64,000 nucleotides of DNA from Flexicrinis sp001567485 (GTDB taxonomy: Bacteria > Chloroflexota > Anaerolineae > Aggregatilineales > Phototrophicaceae): the NCBI GenBank assembly GCA_030263635.1, contig SZPI01000002.1, positions 23,471 to 87,470 of the forward strand. Direction: 5' to 3'. This document shows, in pieces, positions 9,801 through 16,988 of this stretch. The notes under the pieces were generated by a model. That model made no database searches, had not been told where the DNA came from, and saw nothing but the letters and a program-made list of their open reading frames with translations. How positions within the stretch are numbered: the stretch's first letter is position 1; the number at the start of each line of letters is the position of its first letter. A program made the translations under genes and the position numbers.

Positions 9801-10019
9801 GGGCTGGTCACCAGCTGCGCGATCGACAGTCAGGGGACATATACCGGGTTGGCGTATGTAAAGTCCGACTTTACGGCAGAAGGCACGGTGCTTGAGATCT
9901 ACTGCGGCTCGGATCGGCTGACTGCGGTCAACTTGAGCGGTCTATCTCTCGGTGGGCGCGCTGTCGCACCCGAACGGGCGACCGTCCAAAGCCGGTATTA
10001 CAAGGCCGCGAAGAAGTAG
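6867..10019 (+). CDS. Serine hydroxymethyltransferase - aminomethyltransferase fusion (GlyA-GcvT)
   Basis: A 1050-residue fusion. Residues 1-465 are SHMT: SxxYPHVPDW, DVAHVAGLI and the PLP-lysine motif TTHKTLGGPRG with Lys271. Residues about 485-615 (VIVRGAHAADFLNGALTSDV, LDPHGREL) look like a degenerate folate-binding GcvT/YgfZ N-terminal module. Residues about 645-1050 are a complete aminomethyltransferase (T-protein): FAGYDMPVWY, GVFDVTHMG, RDSLRTEGGLPLYGHEL. SHMT makes glycine and methylene-THF from serine; T-protein releases NH3 and methylene-THF from the lipoyl-bound aminomethyl group. Joining them would place two THF/glycine reactions together. ATG 6867 with AGAAGGTGAG upstream is preferred over GTG 6807. 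The remaining glycine cleavage genes lie at 13024-16929. Confidence 0.9.
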   Translation: MTVQSGVRDYLFRGALADIDPDVSELVRHETARQARYLILIPSESTVPLAVRETLSSAFHNIYAEGYPLEASRQLTEAEILDYGARLTEYRRTSDERYYKGTEYADIVEALARRRAAELFATAQYGPDKLYVNVQPLSGAPANNAVYSALLAVGDTVMGMDLIQGGHLTHGSPVNRSGKQYKIVSYGIDPATEQIDYDAMRALALEHRPKMIIGGYSSYPHVPDWARYRAIADEVGALLLADVAHVAGLIAAGVYPNPVGIADVVSFTTHKTLGGPRGAVIITHKKALATKIDRSVFPGEQGGPHINAMAALAVALKIAHTESFAALQRQTLRNAVTLADRLRERGLRIPFGGTTTHLLNVDCKSVVGPDGTPLSGDMAARILDLCGIVCNRQTIPGDTSALRPSGIRLGTPWITQRGFGDTETLALADIIADVLLACVPFSYSGRKRDISRASIDFDVLQTARVRVRELAASVGIDTDAAADDYPHFAYVDTVSDDPQRVIVRGAHAADFLNGALTSDVTALTLDASQPTRILDPHGRELAQGRVTRAGAAEYRLELSGQVGRAVTWLRSLSDAFVIIDPEDVAARLPGPVEVVVDGPINASAPLAEGEGFAPKPFFIGQRTHTSPAAAPQDVFTWTPAESPGLLTTPLHALHKQLGARMTPFAGYDMPVWYTSVKEEHAAVRSSAGVFDVTHMGVFDVRGPGASAFLDAVTTNDVPGLAVGESHYTYFLDIHGLPLDDLMIYRLADQHYLVVVNASNNDKVWAWLNAAQRGDVVIDPAVPQRRLPGSDAAALRDLRNPSAGADRRVDIALQGPASLDILLKMQSDDAAKSRLKALAWAGVTHAVLDGYDVIVSRTGYTMERVAFELFVHPDKAASLFERLIALGAIPCGLASRDSLRTEGGLPLYGHELEGPQSLTPGDAGFANYVKLWKPFFVGKSAYAKREQERDAEVVRFTLTKGSRQAHQGDPVIDPRGKVIGLVTSCAIDSQGTYTGLAYVKSDFTAEGTVLEIYCGSDRLTAVNLSGLSLGGRAVAPERATVQSRYYKAAKK

Positions 10020-10056
10020 TTCAACCTCCGATCATCCAACGACAAACTGAGCCACA

Positions 10057-10090
10057 CGGGAGACTCTCATAAGTCTCCCGTTTCGTTTTG
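10057..10090 (+). terminator. rho-independent terminator after glyA-gcvT
   Basis: Perfect 9-bp stem CGGGAGACT (10057-10065) / AGTCTCCCG (10072-10080), 6-base loop, then TTTCGTTTTG. Confidence 0.85.
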
Positions 10091-10100
10091 CGTCGATTCG

Positions 10101-10117
10101 CATATAATCAAATTATG
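10101..10117 (+). promoter_or_regulatory. -10 region with palindromic CATATAAT-N3-ATTATG motif
   Basis: A perfect TATAAT (10103-10108) lies 65 bases before the acyl-CoA dehydrogenase start. It is embedded in the inverted repeat CATATAAT-CAA-ATTATG. No strong -35 box is seen. The same arrangement recurs at 60152-60168 before the SH3b-repeat gene. Confidence 0.5.
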
Positions 10118-10172
10118 ATTCGATTATCGCAGTCCGATAACGACATTCCGCCCGTGAAACGCCGAGGAGACC

Positions 10173-11366
10173 ATGGAAAACGTAGTGGAAGTAGAGGAAA
10201 TCGCCGGGTTCGACTATCTGAAACTCGACTCGTTTCTACCAGACGAGCATAAGGCACTCGTGCAGCAAATTCGCCGGTTCAACCGCGATGTCGTGATGCC
10301 GAACATCAACCCGTACTGGGAAAAGGCAGAGTTTCCGTGGGAGATCGCCCGCGCGCTGAAAGACCTGCCGATCATGGGCGGGTTGATCCGAGGCTTTGGC
10401 AGCGCAGGGCTTGACCCGATGGCGGTTGGATTAGTCGGCTATGAACTCGCCAAAGGCGACGGTTCGATTGCGACATTCTACGGCGTGCACAGCGGGTTGG
10501 CGATGGGCAGCATCGGCCTGTTGGGCAGCAACGAGCAGCGCGAGCGTTGGCTTCCGGCTATGGCCCGCCTTGAGAAGATCGGGGCTTTCGCCTTGACCGA
10601 GCCTGACCGCGGCAGCAACGCTGTCGACCTACAGACAACGGCGCGGCGCGACGGCGACTATTACGTGCTGAACGGCGCAAAACGCTGGATCGGCAACGCG
10701 TCGATCGCGGACGTGCTCATCGTCTGGGCGCGTGATGACGACGGGAACTTCGGCGGATTCGTGATCGAAGACCCGAACAACACGCCCGGCGTCACGATCA
10801 CCGACATTCAAGGCAAGATCGGGAAGCGCGCGGTACTCAATGCCGACATCACCTTGAAAGATGTCAAGGTGCCTACCGAAAACCGGCTCGAAAAGGTGCG
10901 CTCGTTCCGCGACGTGGGCAAGGTGCTGACCGTCGGGCGCTACGGCGTGGCGTGGGAGGCGGCCGGTATCGCGGCAGGCGTGTTCGAACTGGCGCTCGAC
11001 TACGCTAAGGCTCGCGAGCAGTTCGGCAAGCCGATTGCCGCGTTCCAGCTCATCCAGCAGAAACTGGTCGAGATGGCGACCGAGGTCACGCTGGCGCGCG
11101 CGCTGTGCTTCCAGATCGGCAATTTGCTGATCGCCGGCCAATTGAATGAGGGCATCGCATCAATGGCGAAGTACAACAACGCACGCAAGGCGCGGCAGGT
11201 CGCGCTGTTGGCGCGTGAGACGCTAGGCGGCAATGGAATCCTGCTTGAGAACCACATCGCGCGGCTTATGCTTGACGCCGAAGTGGTATACACCTACGAA
11301 GGCACCAACGAGATCAACCTGTTGATCGTGGGGCGCGACCTCACCGGTCACAATGCCATCTTCTAG
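10173..11366 (+). CDS. Acyl-CoA dehydrogenase, glutaryl-CoA dehydrogenase-like
   Basis: A 397-residue FAD-dependent acyl-CoA dehydrogenase. It has FALTEPDRGSNAVDLQT and WIGNASIADVLIVWAR (FAD and substrate binding), RYGVAWEAAG, REQFGKPIAAFQLIQ, and the C-terminal YEGTNEINLLIVGRDLTG with the likely catalytic Glu. The C-terminal motif and the length fit the glutaryl-CoA dehydrogenase branch better than short- or medium-chain enzymes. It would pass electrons to an electron-transfer flavoprotein. GAGGAG sits 4 bases before the ATG. It is a monocistronic unit between two strong terminators. Substrate identity is inferred only. Confidence 0.85.
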   Translation: MENVVEVEEIAGFDYLKLDSFLPDEHKALVQQIRRFNRDVVMPNINPYWEKAEFPWEIARALKDLPIMGGLIRGFGSAGLDPMAVGLVGYELAKGDGSIATFYGVHSGLAMGSIGLLGSNEQRERWLPAMARLEKIGAFALTEPDRGSNAVDLQTTARRDGDYYVLNGAKRWIGNASIADVLIVWARDDDGNFGGFVIEDPNNTPGVTITDIQGKIGKRAVLNADITLKDVKVPTENRLEKVRSFRDVGKVLTVGRYGVAWEAAGIAAGVFELALDYAKAREQFGKPIAAFQLIQQKLVEMATEVTLARALCFQIGNLLIAGQLNEGIASMAKYNNARKARQVALLARETLGGNGILLENHIARLMLDAEVVYTYEGTNEINLLIVGRDLTGHNAIF

Positions 11367-11394
11367 CGGACACAGATCCCGCGTCTGAAGACTC

Positions 11395-11427
11395 AGCGCC
11401 CCGAAGGTTGTTCGGGGCGCTTGATAT
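11395..11427 (+). terminator. rho-independent terminator after acyl-CoA dehydrogenase
   Basis: Perfect 11-bp stem AGCGCCCCGAA (11395-11405) / TTCGGGGCGCT (11411-11421) with a 5-base loop. Only a weak T-run follows. The gap from here to 11547 shows no other recognisable element. Confidence 0.75.
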
Positions 11428-11547
11428 TCTATGTGCTGGTACTGCTGAGATCGGCCGCCGAAGGTCGGCAGGCTTGACGATCTGACTCGTGGCGTAATTC
11501 GAGTAAAAAGGGGCCGGCACGACCTCATCACTCAGCACTCGCCACGT

Positions 11548-12243
11548 TCAACTATGCGCGTGAAGCCGCGCTTGCAAGTCAGCCACAATGGCGTCCACCG
11601 CGGTGCCGAACGTGTACACCGCCACAAAGTTCCCTTCGGGGTCGATCAAGAACTGTGACGTCGTGTGGTTCACGATGTAGTATGGCGTGTCACTACTCTC
11701 GACAACGTCATAATAGGCGCCGAACTGCTCGGTCATCGGGGTGAGCGTCGCGTCGTCTGCGGTAGCACCGACGATCGCCGGGTCGAAACGCGACACATAA
11801 TCACGAAGGACATCCGGCGTATCGCGGGCCGGGTCAACGCTCACCAGCATGAACGTCACGTCGGCGGCATCTTCCCCAAGCGCCTTGCGAATCACGCGCC
11901 AGTCGGTCATGGTCGACGGACAGAAGTCCGGGCAGTAGGTATAGCCGAAGTAGATCAGCGTATAACGGCCGCGCAAGGACTCCAGCGTGACCACCCCATC
12001 GGCGCTTTGCAGCGTAAACGGCTCAACGGCTTTCGGTTCAAGTGCCGTGACGCCAGATGAGTACGCCCCCGGGTCGACAAGCGCCGCACGGGTGCCTGTG
12101 GTCGCGTCAGCCGGCGGCTGTTGGCCGGAAATGAACGCAAGCGCCGCGACAACGATCAAAGCGAAGATTGCCGTGACGATGAGTCCGATCAGCACCGGCG
12201 ACACGCGGTTGGCGCCGGTCGTTTGCGTCGGGCCACTTGACAT
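11548..12243 (-). CDS. SCO1/SenC/PrrC family copper-binding thioredoxin-fold protein
   Basis: A 231-residue membrane-anchored thioredoxin-fold protein. After a short cytoplasmic tail there is one transmembrane helix (about residues 16-38), then an outward-facing domain. The Cu-binding motif YCPDFCP carries Cys104 and Cys108, and VNHTT supplies the third ligand, His193. SCO proteins deliver copper to the CuA centre of cytochrome c oxidase or act as thiol oxidoreductases. No oxidase genes are in this window. ATG 12243 with GAGGTG 9 bases upstream is preferred over the GTG four codons earlier. Confidence 0.9.
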   Translation of the reverse strand: MSSGPTQTTGANRVSPVLIGLIVTAIFALIVVAALAFISGQQPPADATTGTRAALVDPGAYSSGVTALEPKAVEPFTLQSADGVVTLESLRGRYTLIYFGYTYCPDFCPSTMTDWRVIRKALGEDAADVTFMLVSVDPARDTPDVLRDYVSRFDPAIVGATADDATLTPMTEQFGAYYDVVESSDTPYYIVNHTTSQFLIDPEGNFVAVYTFGTAVDAIVADLQARLHAHS

Positions 12244-12313
12244 GGTAAATTTCACCTCGCTTCCTCAATTGTGAAGATTGTAACAGACTCTTCCGGCGAT
12301 ACACGAGGCTGTA

Positions 12314-12727
12314 ATGCGCAACTTCCACCCGCTTGACGTCTTCACTGACAACGAGACATCCGGCCTGCTTACCTTTTCATCTTCCGTCGATGCCCCCTTC
12401 CGGCCTGAGCTGAATATGCGCAAGGAAGGCACGTACGTCGCGCTGGCGATCTCGCACGGGCCGATCGAGCTAGCGCTCCGTCCGCGTATCGATGAACTGC
12501 GACGCGTGCTCGGCCGCCTTGTCGCCGTGGAGGGATTGCAAACCACCCGCCAAGTTGGGACGGGCGAGGCCTATATCGCCCTCGGGCTTCAAAGTGATGG
12601 CACGCTCCTCATGCGTCCAACACTGGTCGCCGATGCGACCGGACACCTGTGCTTTAACTTGCTGCTTACACCGGCGTCGCGTGCCGTGTTGTACACATGG
12701 GTCGGCGTTATTCGTGACGACGAGTAG
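12314..12727 (+). CDS. Hypothetical protein, 137 aa
   Basis: I do not recognise this protein. It has no signal peptide, membrane helix or Cys motif. It reads as an alpha/beta soluble domain (VALAISHGPIELALRPRIDELRR, then a strand-rich C-terminal half). GAGG precedes the ATG by a few bases. It diverges from the SCO1 gene and sits directly upstream of the glycine riboswitch promoter, but nothing ties it to glycine metabolism. Confidence 0.6.
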   Translation: MRNFHPLDVFTDNETSGLLTFSSSVDAPFRPELNMRKEGTYVALAISHGPIELALRPRIDELRRVLGRLVAVEGLQTTRQVGTGEAYIALGLQSDGTLLMRPTLVADATGHLCFNLLLTPASRAVLYTWVGVIRDDE

Positions 12728-12751
12728 CCATCGCCAGTGCGCATCGCGGTG

Positions 12752-12780
12752 TTGCGTGTTGACGTGCCGGTCGGTAGAAT
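12752..12780 (+). promoter_or_regulatory. candidate promoter of the glycine riboswitch / gcvH operon
   Basis: TTGCGT (12752-12757), 17-base spacer, TAGAAT (12775-12780). The predicted start near 12787 falls just before the aptamer. Confidence 0.55.
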
Positions 12781-12799
12781 TCTGCCCAATTCGATCGTC

Positions 12800-12966
12800 G
12801 ACGAAGAGAGCGCCGGGTAACAGTCCGGCCGCCGAAGGGGCAAGCGCGCCGCGTGATCCGCGTCACCACGCGCGAAACTCTCAGGCCGATAGGATTCGTC
12901 CGCGAGTCACTCTGAAGGCTGTCCGACAGGGTGCGCACACAGCGGTTTTGTGGCGCACTCTGTTTT
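12800..12966 (+). ncRNA. Glycine riboswitch (single aptamer) with expression platform
   Basis: The conserved glycine aptamer core is present: GAAGAGAG, GCCGAAGGGGCAA and AAACTCTCAGG, in the right order and spacing. A P1-like helix can be drawn between GACGAA (12800-12805) and TTCGTC (12895-12900). Only one aptamer is seen rather than the common tandem. After it, ACTCTG (12909-12914) can pair with CAGGGT (12927-12932), which would disrupt the terminator at 12926-12963. This arrangement fits a transcriptional ON switch that allows gcvH, MOSC, gcvPA and gcvPB expression when glycine is plentiful. The pairing logic is inferred; the core motifs are read directly. Confidence 0.9.
12926..12966 (+). 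terminator. intrinsic terminator of the glycine riboswitch
   Basis: Arms ACAGGGTGCGC (12926-12936) and GCGCACTCTGT (12953-12963) pair with one G-T wobble. Inner CACA/TGTG pairing adds length, and TTTT follows. It ends about 58 bases before the gcvH start. Confidence 0.85.
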
Positions 12967-13023
12967 CGTTATGCTTCTAGCATTCGCGCCGGTGAGATGG
13001 TGTGTGAATTGAAAGGATAAGTC

Positions 13024-13419
13024 ATGGCGGATCTGAAATTCCCTGAAGACCTGAAGTATGCCAAGAGCGATGAGTGGGTTCGGATCGAGGGCGATATCGC
13101 CACGGTAGGCATTAGCGACTACGCGCAGGACGCGCTCAACGACATCGTGTTTGTCGACTATAAAGTCGACAAAGGTGGGTCGGTGGCCGTAGGTGATGAG
13201 ATCGCGATCATCGAATCCGTCAAGGCGGCGAGCGAGATTTACTCGTTTGTCAGCGGCACGGTCGTCGAATTGAACGCGGCGCTGGTCGATGCGCCGGAAA
13301 CCATCAACACCGACCCATATGGCGAGGCATGGTTGATGAAGATCAAGCTGGACGGCGCGCCTGACTTAAGCGACCTGATGGACGCCGCCGCGTATGCGAA
13401 GCACTGCGAGGGTCGTTAG
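13024..13419 (+). CDS. gcvH: Glycine cleavage system H protein
   Basis: A 131-residue lipoyl carrier of the glycine cleavage system. The lipoylation motif is ESVKAASEIYS with Lys67. The GDxVxxGD-type hairpin and the C-terminal GEAWLMKIKL are typical. Its lipoyl arm shuttles the aminomethyl group from P-protein to T-protein (here fused to SHMT at 6867). AAAGGA lies 8 bases before the ATG. It is the first gene after the glycine riboswitch, with the MOSC gene starting 3 bases after its stop. Confidence 0.97.
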   Translation: MADLKFPEDLKYAKSDEWVRIEGDIATVGISDYAQDALNDIVFVDYKVDKGGSVAVGDEIAIIESVKAASEIYSFVSGTVVELNAALVDAPETINTDPYGEAWLMKIKLDGAPDLSDLMDAAAYAKHCEGR

Positions 13420-13422
13420 CTC

Positions 13423-14097
13423 GTGATACGCGTCATCTCAGTCAACGTCGGCCAACCGCAAACGCACATCCACACCCACCCGACCGATGGGCGTGAAGCC
13501 GAATGGACTTCCGCATTCTGGAAGTATCCGGTGTCCGGCGCTGTGCGTGTCACGAAGCTCGGAGTCGTCGGCGATGCGCAAGCGGACACAAAGAATCACG
13601 GTGGCCCGGATAAAGCAGCGCTTGGTTATGCGAGCGCACACTATCCGGTGTGGCGCGCCGAACTCCCCCACCTCGATCTGACACCCGGCGGCTTCGGCGA
13701 GAATCTAACCATCGACGGGCAGGACGAAACAAGCGTCTGCATCGGTGACATTTACAAGGCCGGCGATCTTGTCATGCAAGTCACCGGGCCGAGATATCCG
13801 TGCTGGAAGATTTCGCGGCGCTGGAATCAACCCGATCTGTTAGACCGGGTGTATTCACTGCGCCGCACCGGATGGAATTTCCGCGTGCTGAACGAAGGCG
13901 CAATCAGCGCCGATACCGAGCTGATCCTCGTTGATCGGCCGCGGCCCAGCTTGACGATTGCCCACTGCTTTGATGTGATCGACATGCCCAGCGAGTTCAT
14001 CGACTCGGTATATCAACTCGCGACCGCACCCGAAGTTGCGACGTTCTGGCAAAAGATGGCGACGAAGGCGCTTGCGGCTGTGAGCGCCCCCAAGTAG
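13423..14097 (+). CDS. MOSC domain protein (YiiM-like)
   Basis: A 224-residue MOSC-domain protein like E. coli YiiM. It has GDAQADTKNHGGPDKAAL, GGFGENLTIDG, GDIYKAGDLVMQVTGPRYPCWK with the conserved Cys that would bind the molybdenum cofactor, and a C-terminal helical tail. Relatives reduce N-hydroxylated compounds or handle sulfur/molybdenum chemistry. The GTG start follows the gcvH stop by 3 bases, so it is translated within the glycine-induced operon. That is an unexpected place for such a gene. A moaB-type gene lies 3.7 kb downstream on the other strand. Confidence 0.85.
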   Translation: MIRVISVNVGQPQTHIHTHPTDGREAEWTSAFWKYPVSGAVRVTKLGVVGDAQADTKNHGGPDKAALGYASAHYPVWRAELPHLDLTPGGFGENLTIDGQDETSVCIGDIYKAGDLVMQVTGPRYPCWKISRRWNQPDLLDRVYSLRRTGWNFRVLNEGAISADTELILVDRPRPSLTIAHCFDVIDMPSEFIDSVYQLATAPEVATFWQKMATKALAAVSAPK

Positions 14098-14113
14098 AGA
14101 AGCGCGTACCCCT

Positions 14114-15448
14114 ATGTCGTATATCCCACACACCGAGCAAGACCGCCAGCAAATGCTCGCCGCGATCGGCGTCACCACGATCGAAGACCTCTTCGACGCG
14201 GTGCCGGCAAGCCATCGCTTCCCGAAGATCGATATTCCGCCGGCGCTGAGTGAGTACGAAATCGCCGCGGAACTCAAAGCGTATGCGGAGGCCAACGACC
14301 ACGCGGGGAACTTCGCCGTGTTTCGCGGCGCGGGGGCGTACCATCATTTCGTCCCGTCAGCCGTCAACCACCTCCTGCTGCGCGGCGAGTTCTTCACCGC
14401 CTATACGCCTTATCAGCCCGAACTCAGCCAAGGCACGCTGCAAGCCGTGTTCGAGTACCAGTCGATGATGTGCGCGCTGACCGGCATGGACGCCGCCAAC
14501 GCCAGCCATTACGACGGCGCGACCAGCCTCGCCGAGGCCGTCACGGTCGCGCTCGATGTCACGCGGTTCAAGCGGAACAAGATCGTCCTTAGCGGCGGTA
14601 TCCATCCACAGTACCGCGAGGTCGTCCGCACTTATCATCAGGGCCGGCAGATCGAGATTGTCGGGGACGACCAGCCGCGTTCCGCCGCGGAACTCGCCAC
14701 CCTAGTAGACAGCGATACGGCGATGGTCGCTGTCCAGTATCCCAACTTCTTCGGGCAGATCGAAGACGTGAAGGCGTTGGCTGAGAAAGCACACGCGGTC
14801 GGCGCACTGCTCGTCGCGGTGGTCAATCCAGTCGCGCTCGGCATACTCAAGTCCCCCGCCGATCTCGGCGCGGCTATCGCTGTTGGCGAAGGCCAACCGC
14901 TGGGCGTCGGGCTCCAGTTCGGCGGGCCTTATCTCGGCTTCTTCAGCATCAAGCAGGAGTACGTCCGCAAGATCGCCGGCCGCATTGTCGGCGAGACGAT
15001 CGACAGCGACGGCCGCCGTGCCTACGTGATGACGTTGAGGCCACGCGAGCAGGACATCAAGCGCGAGAAAGCCAGCAGCAACATCTGCACCAATCAAGGG
15101 CTGATGGCGCTGGCCGCTTGTGTGTATATGAGCCTGTTGGGCAAGAACGGGCTGCGCCATGTTGCGGAGCTGTGCTATCACAAGGCGCACTACGCGGCCG
15201 CTGAGATCGAAAAACTGGCCGGTTTCTCAGTCGACCGTTCACTGCCGTTCTTCAACGAGTTCGTGGTCAAGTGCCCTGTTCCGGTCGAGAAGGCGAATGC
15301 CGCTTTGCTTGAGCAGGGGATCATCGGCGGCTATGACCTCGGCGCCGACTACCCGCATCTGGCCGGTCACATGCTGATCGCCGTAACGGAAACCAACAGC
15401 AAGGCCGAAATCGACGCATTGGTTGAGACGCTCAAGGCATTGACATGA
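14114..15448 (+). CDS. gcvPA: Glycine dehydrogenase (decarboxylating) subunit 1
   Basis: A 444-residue N-terminal half of the split P-protein. It has YIPHTEQDRQQML, the FRGAGAYHHFVPSAVNHLL block, FEYQSMMCALTGMDAANASHYDGAT, YLGFFSIKQEYVRKIAGRIVGET, and QDIKREKASSNICTNQ. It forms a heterotetramer with GcvPB that decarboxylates glycine onto lipoyl-GcvH. It overlaps gcvPB by the four bases ATGA, implying translational coupling. Confidence 0.97.
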   Translation: MSYIPHTEQDRQQMLAAIGVTTIEDLFDAVPASHRFPKIDIPPALSEYEIAAELKAYAEANDHAGNFAVFRGAGAYHHFVPSAVNHLLLRGEFFTAYTPYQPELSQGTLQAVFEYQSMMCALTGMDAANASHYDGATSLAEAVTVALDVTRFKRNKIVLSGGIHPQYREVVRTYHQGRQIEIVGDDQPRSAAELATLVDSDTAMVAVQYPNFFGQIEDVKALAEKAHAVGALLVAVVNPVALGILKSPADLGAAIAVGEGQPLGVGLQFGGPYLGFFSIKQEYVRKIAGRIVGETIDSDGRRAYVMTLRPREQDIKREKASSNICTNQGLMALAACVYMSLLGKNGLRHVAELCYHKAHYAAAEIEKLAGFSVDRSLPFFNEFVVKCPVPVEKANAALLEQGIIGGYDLGADYPHLAGHMLIAVTETNSKAEIDALVETLKALT

Positions 15449-16929
15449 CGCACGAACCGACGATTTACGAACTGAGCCAACCGGGGCGGATCGGCGCCAA
15501 CCTGCCTAGCCTCGACGTGCCGAAGGCTGACCCGCTGCCAGCCGATCTGCTGCGAACCGAACTAAAGCTGCCGGAAGTCAGCGAACTCGAGGTCATCCGC
15601 CACTTCGTGCGGCTGAGCCAGTTGAACTACGCCATCGACAAGGGGTTCTATCCCCTCGGCAGCTGCACCATGAAGTACAACCCACGGATCAACGAAGATG
15701 TAGCGCGCTACGAAGGGTTCGCCGGCTTACATCCGCTGACCGACGGGGAAGGCGCACAGGGCGCGTTGGCGCTGATGTATCAGCTTCAGCAGTGGCTGGC
15801 TGAGGTCAGCGGGCTGGACAGCGTCAGCTTACATCCGGCAGCTGGGGCGCACGGCGAATTCGCCGGCATCCTGATGATCCGCAAGTATCATATCGACCGT
15901 GGCGAGCCGCAGCGGACGAAGATCCTCGTCCCTAACAGCGCGCACGGAACCAACCCCGCGACCGTCACGATGGCGGGCTTGAGTGTCATCGAACTACCAG
16001 CCGACGACAAAGGCGATGTCGACATCGAGGCGCTCAAGAAGATCTGCGAGGGGCCGGAACGCGACACCATCGCGGGCATGATGATCACCGTTCCCAGCAC
16101 ACTCGGCCTGTTCGAGCGCGGCATTCTGAAGATCATCGAGCTGGTTCATGACGCGGGCGGCCTGATGTACATGGACGGCGCGAACATGAACGCGCTGATG
16201 GGCGTAGTCAAGCCCGGTAAGCTCGGCTTCGACGTCATGCACTACAACCTGCACAAGACATTCAGCACTCCGCATGGCGGCGGTGGCCCCGGATCAGGCG
16301 CGGTAGGCGTCAACGAGAAGCTCAAGCCGTTTCTGCCCGCTCCCCACGTCGACATCATCGAGCCGGGCACGGATGACGAGGCCCCGCTGTACGGGTTCGT
16401 CACACCGGAGAAGTCGATTGGCCGGCTCAAGGCGTTCCACGGTAATTTCGGGATGCACACCCGAGCCTATGCGTACATCCGGGCGTATGGCGGCGAAGGG
16501 CTGCATCAGGTGTCGCGCCATGCCGTGCTCAACGCCAACTATATCCGCGTCGGGCTGAGCGACACGTACACCGTCCCGTATGATCGTGCCTGCGGGCATG
16601 AGTTCGTGCTGGAGGGCCATTTCGAGGGCGTGGACAAAGTGCACGCGCTGGACATCAGCAAGCGCCTGATGGACTACGGCTATCATCCGCCCACCAACTA
16701 CTTCCCGCTGATCGTCCCTGAGGCGCTGTTGATCGAGCCGACCGAGACGGAGACGAAGGAGACGCTCGATCAGTTCATCACGGCGATGAAGAAGATCGCG
16801 CAGGAAGCGAAGGAAAACCCCGAGCTTTTGCTCAGCGCGCCGCACAAGACTCCGGTGTCGCGCCTCGACGAGGTACGCGCCGCCAAGCAGCTTGTGTTGT
16901 GCTGCGCCCCGCTGCTCAAAGACTCGTAA
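15445..16929 (+). CDS. gcvPB: Glycine dehydrogenase (decarboxylating) subunit 2
   Basis: A 494-residue PLP-binding half of the split P-protein. The motif HYNLHKTFSTPHGGGGPGSG carries the PLP lysine, Lys271. Also present are YPLGSCTMKYNP, HGTNPATVTMAG, and HEFVLEG near the C-terminus. Together with GcvPA it performs the first step of glycine cleavage. It is the last gene of the riboswitch-controlled operon and is followed by a terminator at 16955. Confidence 0.97.
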   Translation: MTHEPTIYELSQPGRIGANLPSLDVPKADPLPADLLRTELKLPEVSELEVIRHFVRLSQLNYAIDKGFYPLGSCTMKYNPRINEDVARYEGFAGLHPLTDGEGAQGALALMYQLQQWLAEVSGLDSVSLHPAAGAHGEFAGILMIRKYHIDRGEPQRTKILVPNSAHGTNPATVTMAGLSVIELPADDKGDVDIEALKKICEGPERDTIAGMMITVPSTLGLFERGILKIIELVHDAGGLMYMDGANMNALMGVVKPGKLGFDVMHYNLHKTFSTPHGGGGPGSGAVGVNEKLKPFLPAPHVDIIEPGTDDEAPLYGFVTPEKSIGRLKAFHGNFGMHTRAYAYIRAYGGEGLHQVSRHAVLNANYIRVGLSDTYTVPYDRACGHEFVLEGHFEGVDKVHALDISKRLMDYGYHPPTNYFPLIVPEALLIEPTETETKETLDQFITAMKKIAQEAKENPELLLSAPHKTPVSRLDEVRAAKQLVLCCAPLLKDS

Positions 16930-16954
16930 CGACAGTTCCACAGCGCAACACGCC

Positions 16955-16988
16955 AACAGCCCGGCCGCACAACCGGGCTGTTTCGTTT
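16955..16988 (+). terminator. rho-independent terminator after gcvPB
   Basis: Perfect 10-bp stem AACAGCCCGG (16955-16964) / CCGGGCTGTT (16973-16982), 8-base loop, then TCGTTT. Confidence 0.8.
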
